From Peromyscus leucopus (Eukaryota; Chordata; Mammalia; Rodentia; Cricetidae), in contig NC_051063.1 in NCBI RefSeq assembly GCF_004664715.2, positions 145,928,165 to 145,992,164 of the forward strand: DNA of 64,000 nt. Reading direction: 5' to 3'. The notes beneath the pieces were generated by a model that saw only the letters and a list, made by a program, of their open reading frames with translations, was not told where the DNA came from and made no database searches. Positions 1 through 11,470 of the stretch are shown in pieces. The position numbers were made by a program, and so were the translations under genes. Each line of letters starts with the position of its first letter. Position 1 is the first letter of the stretch.

Positions 1-559
1 GACACCTTTCTTAACAATAATTGTTAAGCTACTCTGCTGTCTTTTAAGTTTTTTCACTTTACAAAGGAAGTGAGCAAATTGCATTTTCTTTATTATTGCT
101 GCTCTTTTGTGCATGCATATTATAGTTAGACTTGGAAGAACATTGTAGTAATAGTATTCCTATGAGAAACAATGGAAGTGTATACAGTGGCTTTCCATCA
201 TAGAAGAAATCCTGTTTCTTCAGTATCTAATGCAGTGCTTGAGTAGTCTAGTCTAGACCAATAGTTAGAGTTCCTAGGAAGAAAAGTATATGGCACTTTT
301 AGGTTCAGAGCAAAACATTATAAAATTACACCTCTATAATTGTGTTCACTTATGCGCTCTCTTGTCTCTCCCAGACTCTTACCCACTGTCTACATTCTAC
401 ATCAGAGTTGTACAGTTGTTATAGTCATGGAGCATTACCTAATACATCATTAGCACTCAAAGTCCATGGTTTACATTATGCTTCACTTCTGGTATTGTAC
501 AACCTGTGAGGTAATACTATCTCAGTGTTATTTTTGCAATTCCTCAAAGACATAGGATG

Positions 560-1690
560 TGTAAACTTAATATGCTGAAAGTTGCCTATTTGTATCTCTC
601 GCCCATTTTTGAAAATAAGACTTTTAATTTTCTTATTGCTGAGTTTTAGTTCTTTATATACGTTGGATAATGTCCTGTATGAGATATTGTTAACAAATAT
701 TTTGAGATACCTTTGGGTTTTTTTTTTTTTCTTTCCTTTTTATTTCCTTGATGTGTCTTTTGTAGAACAGAAACTTCTAATTTCAGTTAAATTATCTTGT
801 TTGACAGGTCATATTTGGGTTTTGTTACTAACAAGTCAAAAAAACAACTAACAAGTTACCGATGAGACCAGGAATGGTGATGGCACCTCTGTATAACCCC
901 AGCTCCAGTGTGGCAATGGGCATCTCTGTATAACCCCAGTCAGGCGTGGTGATGGGTACTGCTGTATAACCCTAACTCTCAGGTGTGGTGATGTGCACCT
1001 CTGTATAACCTCAGCTCTCAGATGTGGTGATGGGCACCACTGTATAACTACAGCTCTCAGACGTGGTGGTGGGCACTGCTGTATGACCCCAGCTCTCAGG
1101 CGTGATAATGGGCACCACTGGATGACCCCAGCTCTCAGGCATGATGATGGGCAACACTGTATAGGCCAGCAGTGTGCCAGAATCAAAGCCAGCCTGGGCT
1201 GCTTAGTGAGGCCCTGTTTTTTGAAGAATAAATGAAAAATGAAAAAAAAAAAACAAATAAATTGCTAAATCATTTATTGCCCCAAATCATTTATCAGTTC
1301 TGTAATACCGCATTTTATATTTAGGTCTTTTATCCATTTTGAATTAAATTTTTGAGGACTTAAGGTGTATAAATAAATTTATTTTTTAAATATTAAGTTG
1401 TCTAAAATGTTCCAACATCATATGTTCAAAAGCTTCTTTTCTCGGAGTTTTTAACTTCTTTATTAAAGACCAGTTGACTGTATGGTTCTCTCTTTTCTGT
1501 TCCATGTCCCTTGGTAGATACAGTGAGCAGTGCCGCAAAGCCTTAATTATTAGATTTCACTTTTAAAGTACTTTGTTCTTTTCCTTCAGTATTCTTTTGG
1601 CTCTTCTGGAGTTTATAACATTCAGACTTTTCTACACTCACCCTCCAGCAAATCTGGAATCAGTCCACTGTGCTTCTGATACTTTCTTAG
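560..1690 (-). mobile_element. Decayed antisense L1 fragment, split by a minisatellite
   Basis: Two blocks (about 560-855 and 1256-1690) read like the antisense of L1 ORF2. Phrases such as 'tagttctttatatacgttgga' just before the insertion, and 'atccattttgaattaaattt' followed by 'ggttctctcttttctgttcca' after it, occur in that order in antisense L1 sequence. The 39-bp tandem array at 863-1170 and the B1 tail sit between the blocks as a later insertion. All frames are broken. Confidence 0.55.
863..1170. repeat. 39-bp minisatellite derived from the left half of a B1 SINE
   Basis: About eight diverged units of roughly 39 bp, typified by 'caggtgtggtgatgtgcacc' followed by a 'ctgtataaccNcagctct' half. 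The unit resembles the B1 start (ggcgtggtggNgcacNcctttaatcccagcactca). The array is followed at 1180-1250 by the remaining B1 right half (agccagcctgggctgcttagtgaggccctg) and an A-rich tail. Because 39 is a multiple of three, open frames run through both strands, but these are by-products and not genes. Confidence 0.8.
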
Positions 1691-1770
1691 AGGACTAAAT
1701 ATGCTTAACATAGAATCCACCTACAAACTGCACTCGCTGGTGTTAGCTAGGAAAGTTGAAAACTTAATTC

Positions 1771-2155
1771 CCTGCAAAACCTGTACATATGTTTATAGAA
1801 GCTTTATTTTTAATTGCCAAACTTTGGAAGGCACTAGTATGTCTTTCAATACATGATTGGAGAAATATACTGTAGTACATCCAAACAATGGACTATCATC
1901 GAGTAGTTTTAAGACAGTGAAACCAGTCTCAATGATAATGTATACGTCATACATCTGAAGAACATACAGGAAGTGAACCCTGAAGTAAACCATGGAGTTT
2001 GAGTGATAATGATGTGTACTACTATGGGCTCATCAGTTATGATAAATGCATCATTCTGCCAGGGAACTTTGGTAACAGGAGGACATGCATATGTAGAGAT
2101 GGGAAATTGTAGTGCCTCTTGCTCTAAAAAATACTAATTTTAAAAATTAGACTAA
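1771..2155 (+). mobile_element. Ancient L1M-type 3' end, sense strand
   Basis: The stretch contains a decayed version of the mammalian L1M 3' region: 'tacatccaaacaatggactat', then 'ccctgaagtaaaccatgga', 'gataatgatgtgtactacta', and ending with 'gctctaaaaaatactaa'. It was recognised from the order of these phrases. There is no coding capacity. Confidence 0.6.
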
Positions 2156-2424
2156 GTGCTGAAGGAAAAATGAAGTTTTTAAAGCCTAGAAGTACTGTGT
2201 TAACTTTCAATTTATAGACTTTGATGTCACCATTGAAGCATTTTTAAAAATTGATTGCTGAAAAGGCCTTTTCTAAGCTGACTCTAGTTTATATATGTTG
2301 GAATAATGAAGAACAGATTGTTAATATGCTGAGTTCTTTGATTCACTAAACTCCTTCCTTTAGCATCAACTTTTCGTGATTCATAACTTCAGAGAAGTGC
2401 TTTTGAAAATGTATTTTTGGGAAG

Positions 2425-2995
2425 AGCAGAGAAGCTGAGATGGCTGAGTGAGTAAAATGCTTGTTGCCCAGGCATGAGGACCTAAAGTTCTGAGCTTCAG
2501 CATCCATATACAAAGTCAGATATGGAATGGCAGTGCCTGTAGTCCCTAGTCATGGGAGAGCAGAGACAGGCTCAAGAGCCAGACTAGCCAGCTGGTGATG
2601 ACACTGTCTTAAAAAATAAAATGGAAGGGCTGGTGAGATGACCCAGCGGTTATGAGGGCTTGCTGCTCTTCCAGAAGACCTGAGTTCAGTTTCTAGCACC
2701 TACACTGAGCAGCTTACAACTTCTGACTCCAGAGGAGCTGGTGCCTTCTTCTGGCCTCTGTGGGCACCCTGGCATACATGTGACATACACTCACATACGG
2801 TAGTGGGATGGCAAGAGAAAATGGCTTAGTGGTTAAGAGCATGTACTGCTTTTGCAGAGGGCCTGAGTTTGGTTCTTGGCACTCAGTTCACAATAACCTG
2901 TAACTACAGATCCAAGGGATCTGACATTCACATCCAGGCACTGCATTTGTACCCCCATACAGACACACATACATGTATGTAATTAAACATAAATC
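2425..2995 (+). mobile_element. Cluster of three tandem plus-strand SINEs (B4/RSINE-like, B2, B2)
   Basis: The first piece (about 2425-2625) starts 'gagatggctgagtgagtaaaatgctt' and carries a B2-like A box. It ends in 'aaaaaataaaat'. The second (2627-2800) begins 'gggctggtgagatgacccag' and has the B2 phrases 'ctgctcttccagaagacctgagttc' and 'cttctggcctctgtgggcacc'. The third (about 2815-2995) begins 'aaatggcttagtggttaaga' and ends 'acataaatcttaaaaaaata'. All point the same way, consistent with serial insertion into A-rich tails. Confidence 0.7.
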
Positions 2996-3471
2996 TTAAA
3001 AAAATAAGATGGAAATATACAGAGACCTGACATTGACTTCTGACTTCCACAGGTGTATAAATCCATGTGCAGGTATGCCTGCACACACATACACATATGT
3101 GTGCACACACACACTCACTGTACACACACATAATAAAAAATGTACAGCAGAGATACTATTCTTTATACTGTTTATGAGCATTTAAAGGAAGGGTTTTCTT
3201 TAAGCTTCCCTAGAGCATCATTTGAAGACACATTACTTGTCTCGTCTTTAAACACTATCATATTGATTTTGAAAGTATGTGTGGAGTTCAAAATTCCATT
3301 GCAGCTATTACATCTAGGTACATCAAGTCATAAGTAATTTAATTTTAATTGTTTCAGTACCATATACATTACTTTTTATTATTTTTGAGATAGTATATTT
3401 ACTAAAGGTATAATGTAATGCCAGGATTCAGAAAACCTGTACTCATTGTCTGTAATAAATACTAAAAATTG

Positions 3472-3592
3472 AGTTGGGCGTGATGGTGCATACTTTTCAT
3501 CCTAGCACTTAGGAGGTAGAAGTAGGCTGACCTCTATGGGTTGGAGGACAGCCTGGTGTACAAAGTGAGTTCCAGGCCAGCCAGAGCTATAT
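3472..3592 (+). mobile_element. B1 SINE, plus strand, diverged
   Basis: It runs from 'gttgggcgtgatggtgcatac' to 'caaagtgagttccaggccagccagagctat', the B1 order. It abuts the 5' end of the Rexo2 pseudogene with no A tail between them. Confidence 0.75.
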
Positions 3593-3593
3593 G

Positions 3594-4556
3594 TGGGTGT
3601 GGGTGGCAGGCGCTGGCAGTTTGAGTCGCGAGGTGTCAGCGGAGGCGGCACAGGCATGACAGTGAGGGAGAAGATGGCTTAGTGGACGGTCTGGGTGGAC
3701 CTGGAGATGACAGGATTGGACAGTGAGAAGGATCAGATTGTAGGGGTAGCCTGTCTGATAACTGACTCTGATTTTAACATTTTGGCTGAAGGTCCCAACT
3801 TGATTATCAAACAGCCAAAGGACAGCATGTCAGACTGGTACAAGGAGCATCATGGGAAGTCTGGTCTTACCCAGGCAGTAAAGGAGAATACAACTACATT
3901 GCAGCAGGCAGAGTATGAATTTCTGTCCTTAGTACAACAGAGCAAGGGCTCTGTCCATGTGCAGGGAGTTCATTTCATGCAGATAAGAAGTTTCTTGACA
4001 GATTTACGCCCCGGTTCATGAACCATCTTCACTATAGGATCATTGACGTGGGCACTGTTAAAAAGCTGTGCAGACGCTGGTGTCCAGAAGAGTAGGAATT
4101 TGCTCTGAAGAAGGATGCTTCTCATAGGGCCCTTGGTGACATTAGTGCAAGTGTCAGAGAGCTTCAGTTGTACCAGAACAATGTCTTCAAGAAAAAGACA
4201 AGGTGAAAAGAAGTGGGAAATGATAGAAAGTGGGGACGTGAGAAGGACTAGGAGTTGGTGCCAGTTCTCAGCTGCACAGCCCACCTAGTTCTCTGGAGGC
4301 CACTTTAGTGACTCTCTCCTGCTGGTAGCTCGGCAGAACCCCTCTTCTAAAGAAGAAAATTTCCAGTTACCTTTGCCTCTCCAGACTGGCAGCAGACAAA
4401 ACAGCGCTATTTCTTCTAACCTGCTGTTTCCCTTACAACATAGCAACTCCTTGTAAGCTTCAGGCCACGCCCATCCCCTTGATCTGTTTATGCATTTGCT
4501 TTTCGGACATTCCTTTTGCTTGAAAAATAAATAATAACGTTAGTTCTATTGAAATG
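3594..4556 (+). pseudogene. Rexo2-ps: Processed pseudogene of Rexo2 (oligoribonuclease)
   Basis: An intronless copy of the mRNA for REXO2, the mitochondrial/cytosolic 3'-5' exonuclease of the DEDDh family that degrades short RNA oligomers. The translation keeps VDLEMTGLD (the first DED motif region), [45 protein letters not shown] and, after frameshifts, HLHYRIIDV and KKLCRRW. It is dead: a TAG replaces the Gln codon before the DLEMTG block (3678-3680), about four codons are missing after KQP, the frame shifts near 3940-3965, and a second TAG falls at about 4093. A 3' UTR-like stretch with AATAAA (about 4526) and an A-rich end near 4556-4575 supports retroposition. The 5' end is cut at about codon 13. 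It lies in a Mef2a intron, in the same orientation. Confidence 0.88.
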
Positions 4557-5573
4557 CAAAAACAGCAACAACAAAAATCTTTTCAATGACAATAGTATAT
4601 AAAAATACATAAATGAAAAAAATTTAAAGACATTTGTGAAGCAATAATTTTATCTGCCCAAGAATATTTTAGATAAGTAAAGGATAAATTATATAATAGG
4701 AAGATGATAAAAGATAAGTAGCTTTATAAAGAAAGGAAATCCCAAATGAAACAGATAAAAAGAGATTACCAAGTTATTACAAATAATGCATTAAATACAC
4801 ACTAAAAAGATTATTATTCATGCCTATCATTAACAAAGATTAAAAGGAGTAATTATGTCAGTATGAAATATGAAATTGTTTGAGAATACCATAGGGCTAT
4901 TACCCTCCATCTTAATGATAGTTTTGTAAGACAGCAAAATTCCTTACATGTTTATACAAATGTATGTATGTTTATGGTCTCATACAGAAACATACAAGGG
5001 CAACTATGTGGGTAACAGGTTAAATGTATACTTATATGATAAGAACTCTTAAAAAATTAAATAGTTGATTTTTCTTTTGAAGGTAAAGGAAGCAGCCATC
5101 ACAGAAATGTGCTTTAATATTTATTCCTCAGGCAGGAAACATAATGAAGTTCCTCAAGTGAAAAGTAGCTGTTGTCTAATGAACATATATGTACACACAT
5201 GTATGTTCATACCTGTGCCAGTGTAATAGGGTGTAAGGGAGATGAATGGGCAATAAAGTCAAACAAGGAGCTGGAGAATAGATTGTTTTTACTGTGTGCT
5301 GAGTGAGTTTGTTATCATTTTCACTGCAGTGAGAAATACCAGCTCTCACTTAAACAGGTTGAACATTTCACTTTGGATGGTACATGGCAGTATGCAGTGT
5401 TCAGGATGAGTTGGGAAATCCAATAAGATGATTACATGAGCAGTGTAGATGAAATTTGAGTGATACTGATATAGATAGACAAGGGAAGATACAAGGTCTA
5501 TTTTAGAGATGAAGCTGGCAATTTGCTGATGGTGTGGATAATTAAATAGGAGTCAGCATAATCTTAAAAGGGT

Positions 5574-5665
5574 TATATTGTTTTAAAACCATGAAAAATG
5601 TTTTGGTCTCAGAACTACCTCAGTTAGCAGGTTTTAATTAGAGAAATAGCAAAAGAGATCGATGG
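5574..5665 (+). repeat. First copy of a ~90-bp direct repeat
   Basis: This segment ('ttttaaaaccatgaaaaatg', then 'ggtctcagaactacctcag', 'caggttttaattagagaaa', 'agagatcgatgg') recurs in the same orientation at 7388-7476 with a few substitutions and small indels. I do not recognise the family. Confidence 0.75.
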
Positions 5666-6276
5666 TTTTGCTTTTGTTATTTGAATAGATAATAATACAT
5701 TTATTGAAACAGATAAGACTGGAAGGAGCTTTTTTTTTTTTTTCATTGAAACAACTGCTAGTCAAAAATATTTGAGGATAAAAGGGAAGGAGCCCTAGTT
5801 AAAAGTCTGCAGGCACCTAAACACATGAAGTCTGATATGTAGGATTAAGTGAGCAGAGGAAGAAGATACAGCTGAAAGCTGAGAGGAAGCAATGAGTTCA
5901 GTTCATAAACAGCCGGTGTAGAACTGCTTAAAGAGCCTGGTCAGGTTTGTCCAACACTGCTGAGGTGGAAAGTAAGATAGCCAGTGATCGTTGACTTTAA
6001 TCACAAATTCGGGGTCACTTAGACATTTCTTTCAGGTGTTTTTATTTTCAAGTAGAGAGAGGGCTTGGACTGGAGTGACAAGGTGGAGTTGGAAGAGAAT
6101 GCCAGAGCACATTTACATGGTTGCGGTATTTGACCTAGCCCAGCAGGTTACAAAGAGAAGAGAAAGGCGTACGAGAACGAGTAAGGTTAGGCATCAGTGA
6201 CAGCAGAGAAGGAAAAATCCAGAAAAGTGTGGATGAAGCAACTAAAAACTAATTCAGGGATAGAATGATGAGGTAA

Positions 6277-6278
<2 letters not shown>

Positions 6279-6327
<49 letters not shown>
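6279..6327. repeat. (TG)n microsatellite
   Basis: An uninterrupted run of about 24 TG dinucleotides. It is a simple repeat likely to be length-polymorphic. Confidence 0.97.
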
Positions 6328-6328
<1 letters not shown>

Positions 6329-6639
6329 CTTTTTATCCAGCGTGAAGTAGTTTTTGAAGGAGATTGAAGTTGTAGGAGACAAGATAATGATATAACAAAC
6401 ATGAAATTAGGAGTATTAGGCATTATTGCACGTGAAATTTATGTCTCAATCCAGAGATACTAGGTGTGTTCATGTGTATTTGTTGATAGTTTGATAATTA
6501 AGTGTATGTTAGAAAGTCGGTTCTTGCTTGAGTCTGTGTCAGGCAAGTATGTTAATGAGAGAAGAAGAAAGGATTTATGTATATTTGAAGGGGTCAGACT
6601 ATAATAGACCATCAAACCTAAAGAGTTAAAAAAAATGTG

Positions 6640-6975
6640 AAAAGAGATACAGTTATGCATCTCTAATTGAAAATTCCAAATATCCCAAATGTCTCCCAAA
6701 GTCTGAAACTTGGGTTCTGACACAGTGTCACAGTGGAAAATCTCATACTTTATGTAATGGGTTATAGTCAAAATGTGGGTACACTAAAAATGTGTGAAAT
6801 TGTCTTCAACTTGTATGCATGAAGTATATATGAAAGGTAAGTTCATTGTATGTCTAGTCCAAGGTCCAGTCTTCAGGATAACTCAACTGTGAACATGCAA
6901 ACATTCCAGAAATACACAAGATCCCCAAATTTGAAACACATTTTGGTTCTGAGCATTTTGAATGAGTGTTACTTG
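6640..6975 (+). mobile_element. Ancient DNA-transposon-like repeat (MER2-like, tentative)
   Basis: The phrases 'ttccaaatatcccaaatgtc', 'aaagtctgaaacttgggttctga', 'cagtcaaaatgtgggtacact', 'gtatgcatgaagtatatatg', 'ccccaaatttgaaacacattttggttctgagcattt' follow the order of an old mammalian repeat whose ends are near-palindromic 'ccaaaatctgaaac' sequences. I associate it with the nonautonomous MER2/Tigger group from memory, so the family name is tentative. Confidence 0.4.
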
Positions 6976-7387
6976 ACCTATATTAACAAACTGGTAAGGT
7001 CAGTGGATCTGAGGACTCGACAAGGTAAAAGAATGTCTGGAGAGATGATACAAAAGTAAAAGCTGAACAAGACGCCATCAATGTGAACTCTGTGACATTG
7101 AGAATTTGAGATGATAACAATTATTGGTGGTGGTAGCACTGAGGATGTGACACTGAGTGATTAGGAGCAGGACTGGGAAAAGCAGTCAGGTGGTACTGCT
7201 TGAAGAAAAGTGACAGGATTCTGAGTAACTTCATGCTTACCCCCAGGAGGGATATTTGATGGTGTAACTTCATGGTAGAAAATTGAGAGTTCTCAATACC
7301 TGAGAGTTTTGAAGGGTAAGAAGAGAAACTATGGAAGAGAAAATAGGAAAAAAGGACTTCTCTTCCAGGAACTTTTAGAATAAGGAA

Positions 7388-7476
7388 TATATTGCTTTAA
7401 AACCATGAAAAACATGATTTGGTCTCAGAACTACCTCAGCAGGTTTTAATTAGAGAAACAGTAAAGAGATTGATGG
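7388..7476 (+). repeat. Second copy of the ~90-bp direct repeat
   Basis: Partner of 5574-5665 (about 1.8 kb apart, same strand). The core 'ggtctcagaactacctcag' is identical, and the second copy lacks a 'ttag' present in the first. The flanks are not obviously similar. Confidence 0.75.
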
Positions 7477-7912
7477 CATCAGATAATGTTGCTTGTTTTA
7501 GACTGAATTTTAGTAGAGATGGGAAAAAGGCTTGGCAGGGAAGAAGAAGCATAAGTTAGATTGGTAGTTTGACTTAATCATTTAGGAGCTGAAATCTAGG
7601 AGAGGTTGGTTTCTGATGGTACCAATTTAAGCTGAAATAGAAGAACCACTGGTCACCTGTTCCCTTGCCTTCTGTAGTAGTCCCAGTCAAGGGTAAGAGA
7701 ATAATACCTCCCTTTCAGAGCCCTTGGGCATACACAATGAAGACAGGACTGCAGTGCTGTGGCAAAGTGGAGGGGGAGGATTGTGTGGAGCATGAAGTAG
7801 AAACCTTTCACTTTGAAATCTGGCTCAGTATAAAGAAAGACTCATCATTAAGGAGCTTTATTTCAAGTACAACTAAGCTTTTAATAAAAAACCTCTGTTT
7901 TTCTTTGTCTAG

Positions 7913-8140
<228 letters not shown>

Positions 8141-8574
8141 TGAATTGCAAACAATCCTTAACTGTAAAAGTGTCATTAACTGTCACATTTCTTTGTACTT
8201 CTAAAACATTGAACTATTTCTTAGAAGGACCTACATTTGCTATTTGCTGTCTCAGTTGTTATTCAAACAAAACAAATTAAGCTCTATTCCATACAAATTT
8301 AGCTCTTAAGCAGTATATAGTTTTAAACAATGATTACTTATTTTGCTTAAAAGTCAATAGCTATAATTTTAGCACATCTTAATTATTTCATTATCCTGTA
8401 TATCAGTGATGACTCACATTAACCATAATGAAAGGGAAGTAAAGTTTGAACCGTCCCTTGTGTGTAGAGGCAGGGAATCCTTGTCCTGTTTTATTTGTCC
8501 ACACTTCATTTAGTGTCTCTCATAGTTTTGTCAACCTACTTAAGTTTAGAACAACGAAAGGAGGTTTCTGTTTG

Positions 8575-8700
8575 ATTTTGTTTGTTTGTTTTTAAGACAG
8601 AGATTGGAGATATAACTTAGGCTGGCCTTGAACTTGCCACCATCCTCTTTCCTTAGCTTCATGAATACTTTGATTACGGTGTAAGCCACGACACCCAATT
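8575..8700 (-). mobile_element. Old B1 fragment, minus strand
   Basis: 'aagacagagattggagatataacttaggctggccttgaactt' and 'ggtgtaagccacgacaccca' follow the order of a reversed B1, with heavy divergence. Confidence 0.55.
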
Positions 8701-9292
8701 TCCTTGAACTTCTTCCAATGACATTTGAAGTTAACTTCACAATTACCTTTGTGTATTTTTATGTTTAGTCTTTATATTTAGAGGTTTTGTTCCATTTTAA
8801 TTTTTGAAGGGAATGCTTTCATTGGCCTAGTTCTATGATATTAGAAAGAAATCACTTAAATTGGGCATTTCCTTGGAGAAAGTACTGAAAACCCTGTAAG
8901 AATGACACAGAACTGAATATAAGAACAAATGGAGTCTGAGTTTGGACTTTATAGCCAACAGTTGAAATGTAGGTGAAGATAATTATAACTATTATCTTGT
9001 GTGGGAATCAAATTTATTTACCTTCAGGCATAATAATATAGTTATGAAAATGCATTTAATTTTTTCCCCTGAATCTTCCTGCATTTTGGGTTCTTTTTTG
9101 GATAGTGATTTAATTTGTTGCTGAGGGGTAAGAAATGTCCTTATTTAAAAAAGTAACATATTGCTTTATAGTTATTAATGAATTGTTTTCAGTGAGAAGT
9201 AAAAGCATAGCATAATTACAGCTATGACCAATTTACCCCGATTTATTTAAAGAGTCACTGCTTTGAACTTCCCATGAAAGGGGGCTGAAGGT

Positions 9293-9418
9293 TTTGTTGT
9301 TGTTCTGGAGACAGGGTTTCTTTGTGTAGCCTTGGCTGTCCTGGAACTCTGTAAACCAGGCTGGCCTAAATCCACCTGCATGCTGGCATTAAAGGCATGT
9401 GCTACCATTGCCTGGCCC
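9293..9418 (-). mobile_element. B1 SINE, minus strand
   Basis: It runs from 'gagacagggtttctttgtgtagcc' through 'ctgtaaaccaggctggcc' to 'attaaaggcatgtgctacca'. This is a standard reversed B1 with a short deletion. Confidence 0.8.
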
Positions 9419-10114
9419 AGTTCTTTATTTTGCTTTTGTTAATCACTTTGATAGGACCATGTCCTTAGAAACACTCTTTAATACAATTATGTTTATGTCC
9501 TTTTGCCAATTACTGATACTCAGCACATATGTTCTATCTTAGAACTTATTTGCAACACAAATTGTCTTACACAGTTTTCCCTATTAGACTTCAAGAGCAC
9601 ATTTTGTATTATAATTTGGTAAAGTAGATCATCTTAGTAAGTTTGCCAGAGACTCTAAATTTACTTGAATGTCCCTAATATGTTTCAAATGGCTTTTCAT
9701 TTTAAACATCTAAAAGTTTTATCAAAAGTTCTACAGCCTTTCACTGAACGAAGGAGTAGAATTATGAACAAGTAGGTGTGCTGGCTACTGTCACTGTAGA
9801 AAGCAGTCGCCCTCTGGATCCTAACTACTCTGCTCTTTCATTGCAGCAGTGTTGTTCTTGGCCTCTGGAAATTGAGGGCACTTCGCACAACCTAAAGCTA
9901 ACATCTTTAGAGAATGTGAAGAATATAATCTGGTTTAAACTTCTCAGGATTTTCAGACTACCTCAGTCTTCATCTCTGTTGTGGTCAGCAGTCAAAGTGT
10001 AAGAGAGTAAATCCCAAACATTTTTAGCAGTCTCCTATCCCCCAGTCTGCTTCAGTATATTCAGTATGAGTGAACTTGGCAGTTCAGTTACTCATTGGGG
10101 ATTTTTTTTTTTTT

Positions 10115-10115
<1 letters not shown>

Positions 10116-10154
<39 letters not shown>
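10116..10154. repeat. (AG)n microsatellite
   Basis: About 19 AG units directly after a 15-T run. Confidence 0.95.
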
Positions 10155-10161
<7 letters not shown>

Positions 10162-10239
10162 TGAGAATGTATTCGTGTATATATTCATATGTATGTGTGT
10201 GTGTGTGCGCGCGCTCGCATCTATGTGTGCTTGTATAAA

Positions 10240-10380
10240 TTTATATGCACCACATGTGTGCAATCCTGGAATTGGAGTCACAGATGGTTGTAAGCTACCA
10301 TGTAGTTGCTGGGCACCACACCCAGGTCCTCTGCAAGAGCACTAAGTGCTCTTAACCTTTAAATTATGTCTTCAGCCTTT
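10240..10380 (-). mobile_element. B2/B3 SINE, minus strand
   Basis: 'attggagtcacagatggttgtaagctacca', 'gctgggcaccacacccaggtcctctgcaagagcactaagtgctctta' and a 'cttcagcc' end are the reversed B2 head and middle. The (GA)/(TG) tract upstream is the kind of simple repeat often found at B2 3' ends. Confidence 0.8.
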
Positions 10381-10574
10381 ACCCATTGGAATTTTGATGG
10401 TTTTTGTTTTGTTTTGTTTTAGTCTTTTTTTTTTTTAAGATGTAAGCCAACATGAATCTTACTAATAGTTCTCTGTAAGTTATAATTTTATAGTATATAG
10501 GAGTAACTATATTATCAACATTATTGATTTGTTGTGGTAGGATAAAGTTTAAGGCTTTATTGGTGGGCTTAATT

Positions 10575-10775
10575 CTTTGTCTCCTTTTAGATAAGGCCTT
10601 AGGTATGCTAGTGTGGCCTCCAACTAGATGAGAATGACTAGTTCTTCTGCTTTCATCTCCTGAGTGCTGAGATTATTGGTGTGTATCCCCACACCCTGTT
10701 TATGCTGCTGAAGATCAAACTCAGGGCCTCGTACATGCTAGGTAAACACTTGACCAACTGAGCTGCATCCCTAGT
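10575..10775 (-). mobile_element. B4 SINE (B1-like plus ID-like composite), minus strand
   Basis: A reversed B1-like half ('cctgagtgctgagattattggtgtg') is followed by a reversed ID-like half ('caaactcagggcctcgtacatgctaggtaaacacttgaccaactgagctgcatccc'). This is the usual B4 layout. Confidence 0.7.
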
Positions 10776-11292
10776 CTTATTTCATTGTATATTAAAGTCT
10801 TACCACGCAAGTCTTAGTCATCTTTATAAGTGAAAGGAGACCTGCCTTACAGGTTTGGGTTTTACATCCAGGTAGGCCTCCTTCCACCTAAAAAGATGAT
10901 GCAGTGTGGCCTTGCTAGTGGTATATATGCATGAGCTGAGTTCATATTGATGCATCTGTAAGGATTGTTGGGGACCAAACTTAAGTTTACACGTAACAGT
11001 AATGACAGAGACCTTCTAATGACCCAGACTCAAAGAACTTTGCAAGTATCTCCCTTGAGGAAATTTTAATAATAATGTTGTACATTTTGTTGTTGTTGTC
11101 ATTGATTTCCTTTTCATACAATTTCCTTTCAAGCACTTGTAGTTGTAGGCAGGCACTTTGTGTTCATTTACTCATGTGTCCACGACATTTGAGGGTCTTC
11201 TGTGCTGCGGGCTCTGCGAGGAGCTGGTACTTTTCTAATTTGAACCACAAGAATACTGTGGTTTTAAAAACCACAGAGTTACATCTTATAAT

Positions 11293-11431
11293 CAGGCGGT
11301 GGTGGCACATGCCTTTAATCCCAGCACTTGGGAGGCAGAGCCAGGTGGATCTCTGTGAGTTCAAGGCCAGCCTGGGCTACAGAGCGAGATCTAGGACAGG
11401 CACCAAAGCTACACAGAGAAACTCTGTCTCG

Positions 11432-11468
<37 letters not shown>
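11293..11468 (+). mobile_element. B1 SINE, plus strand, with a 37-nt pure A tail
   Basis: A near-complete B1 ('caggcggtggtggcacatgcc' to 'acacagagaaactctgtctcg') with the cricetid-type right half ('ctaggacaggcaccaaagcta') and an uninterrupted A tail at 11432-11468. The long pure tail suggests recent insertion, although I could not find a clear target-site duplication. Confidence 0.93.

Positions 11469-11470
<2 letters not shown>

Larger units (their letters stand above)
1..7912 (+). other. Mef2a: Mef2a intron upstream of second coding exon (5' end outside window)
   Basis: This is the 3' part of the intron before the MADS-domain exon. It ends in a pyrimidine-rich tract and AG at 7911-7912. 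I did not find the first coding exon (18 codons starting MGRKK) in this stretch, so it must lie upstream. The content is repeats and one processed pseudogene, listed separately. The stretches 1-560, 2160-2420, 4560-5570 and 7480-7912 show no gene or clear repeat to me. Confidence 0.85.

Noticed and set aside
1..7912. Search for the first Mef2a coding exon (MGRKK start)
   Set aside because: No matching sequence was seen, and the exon must lie upstream of the window.
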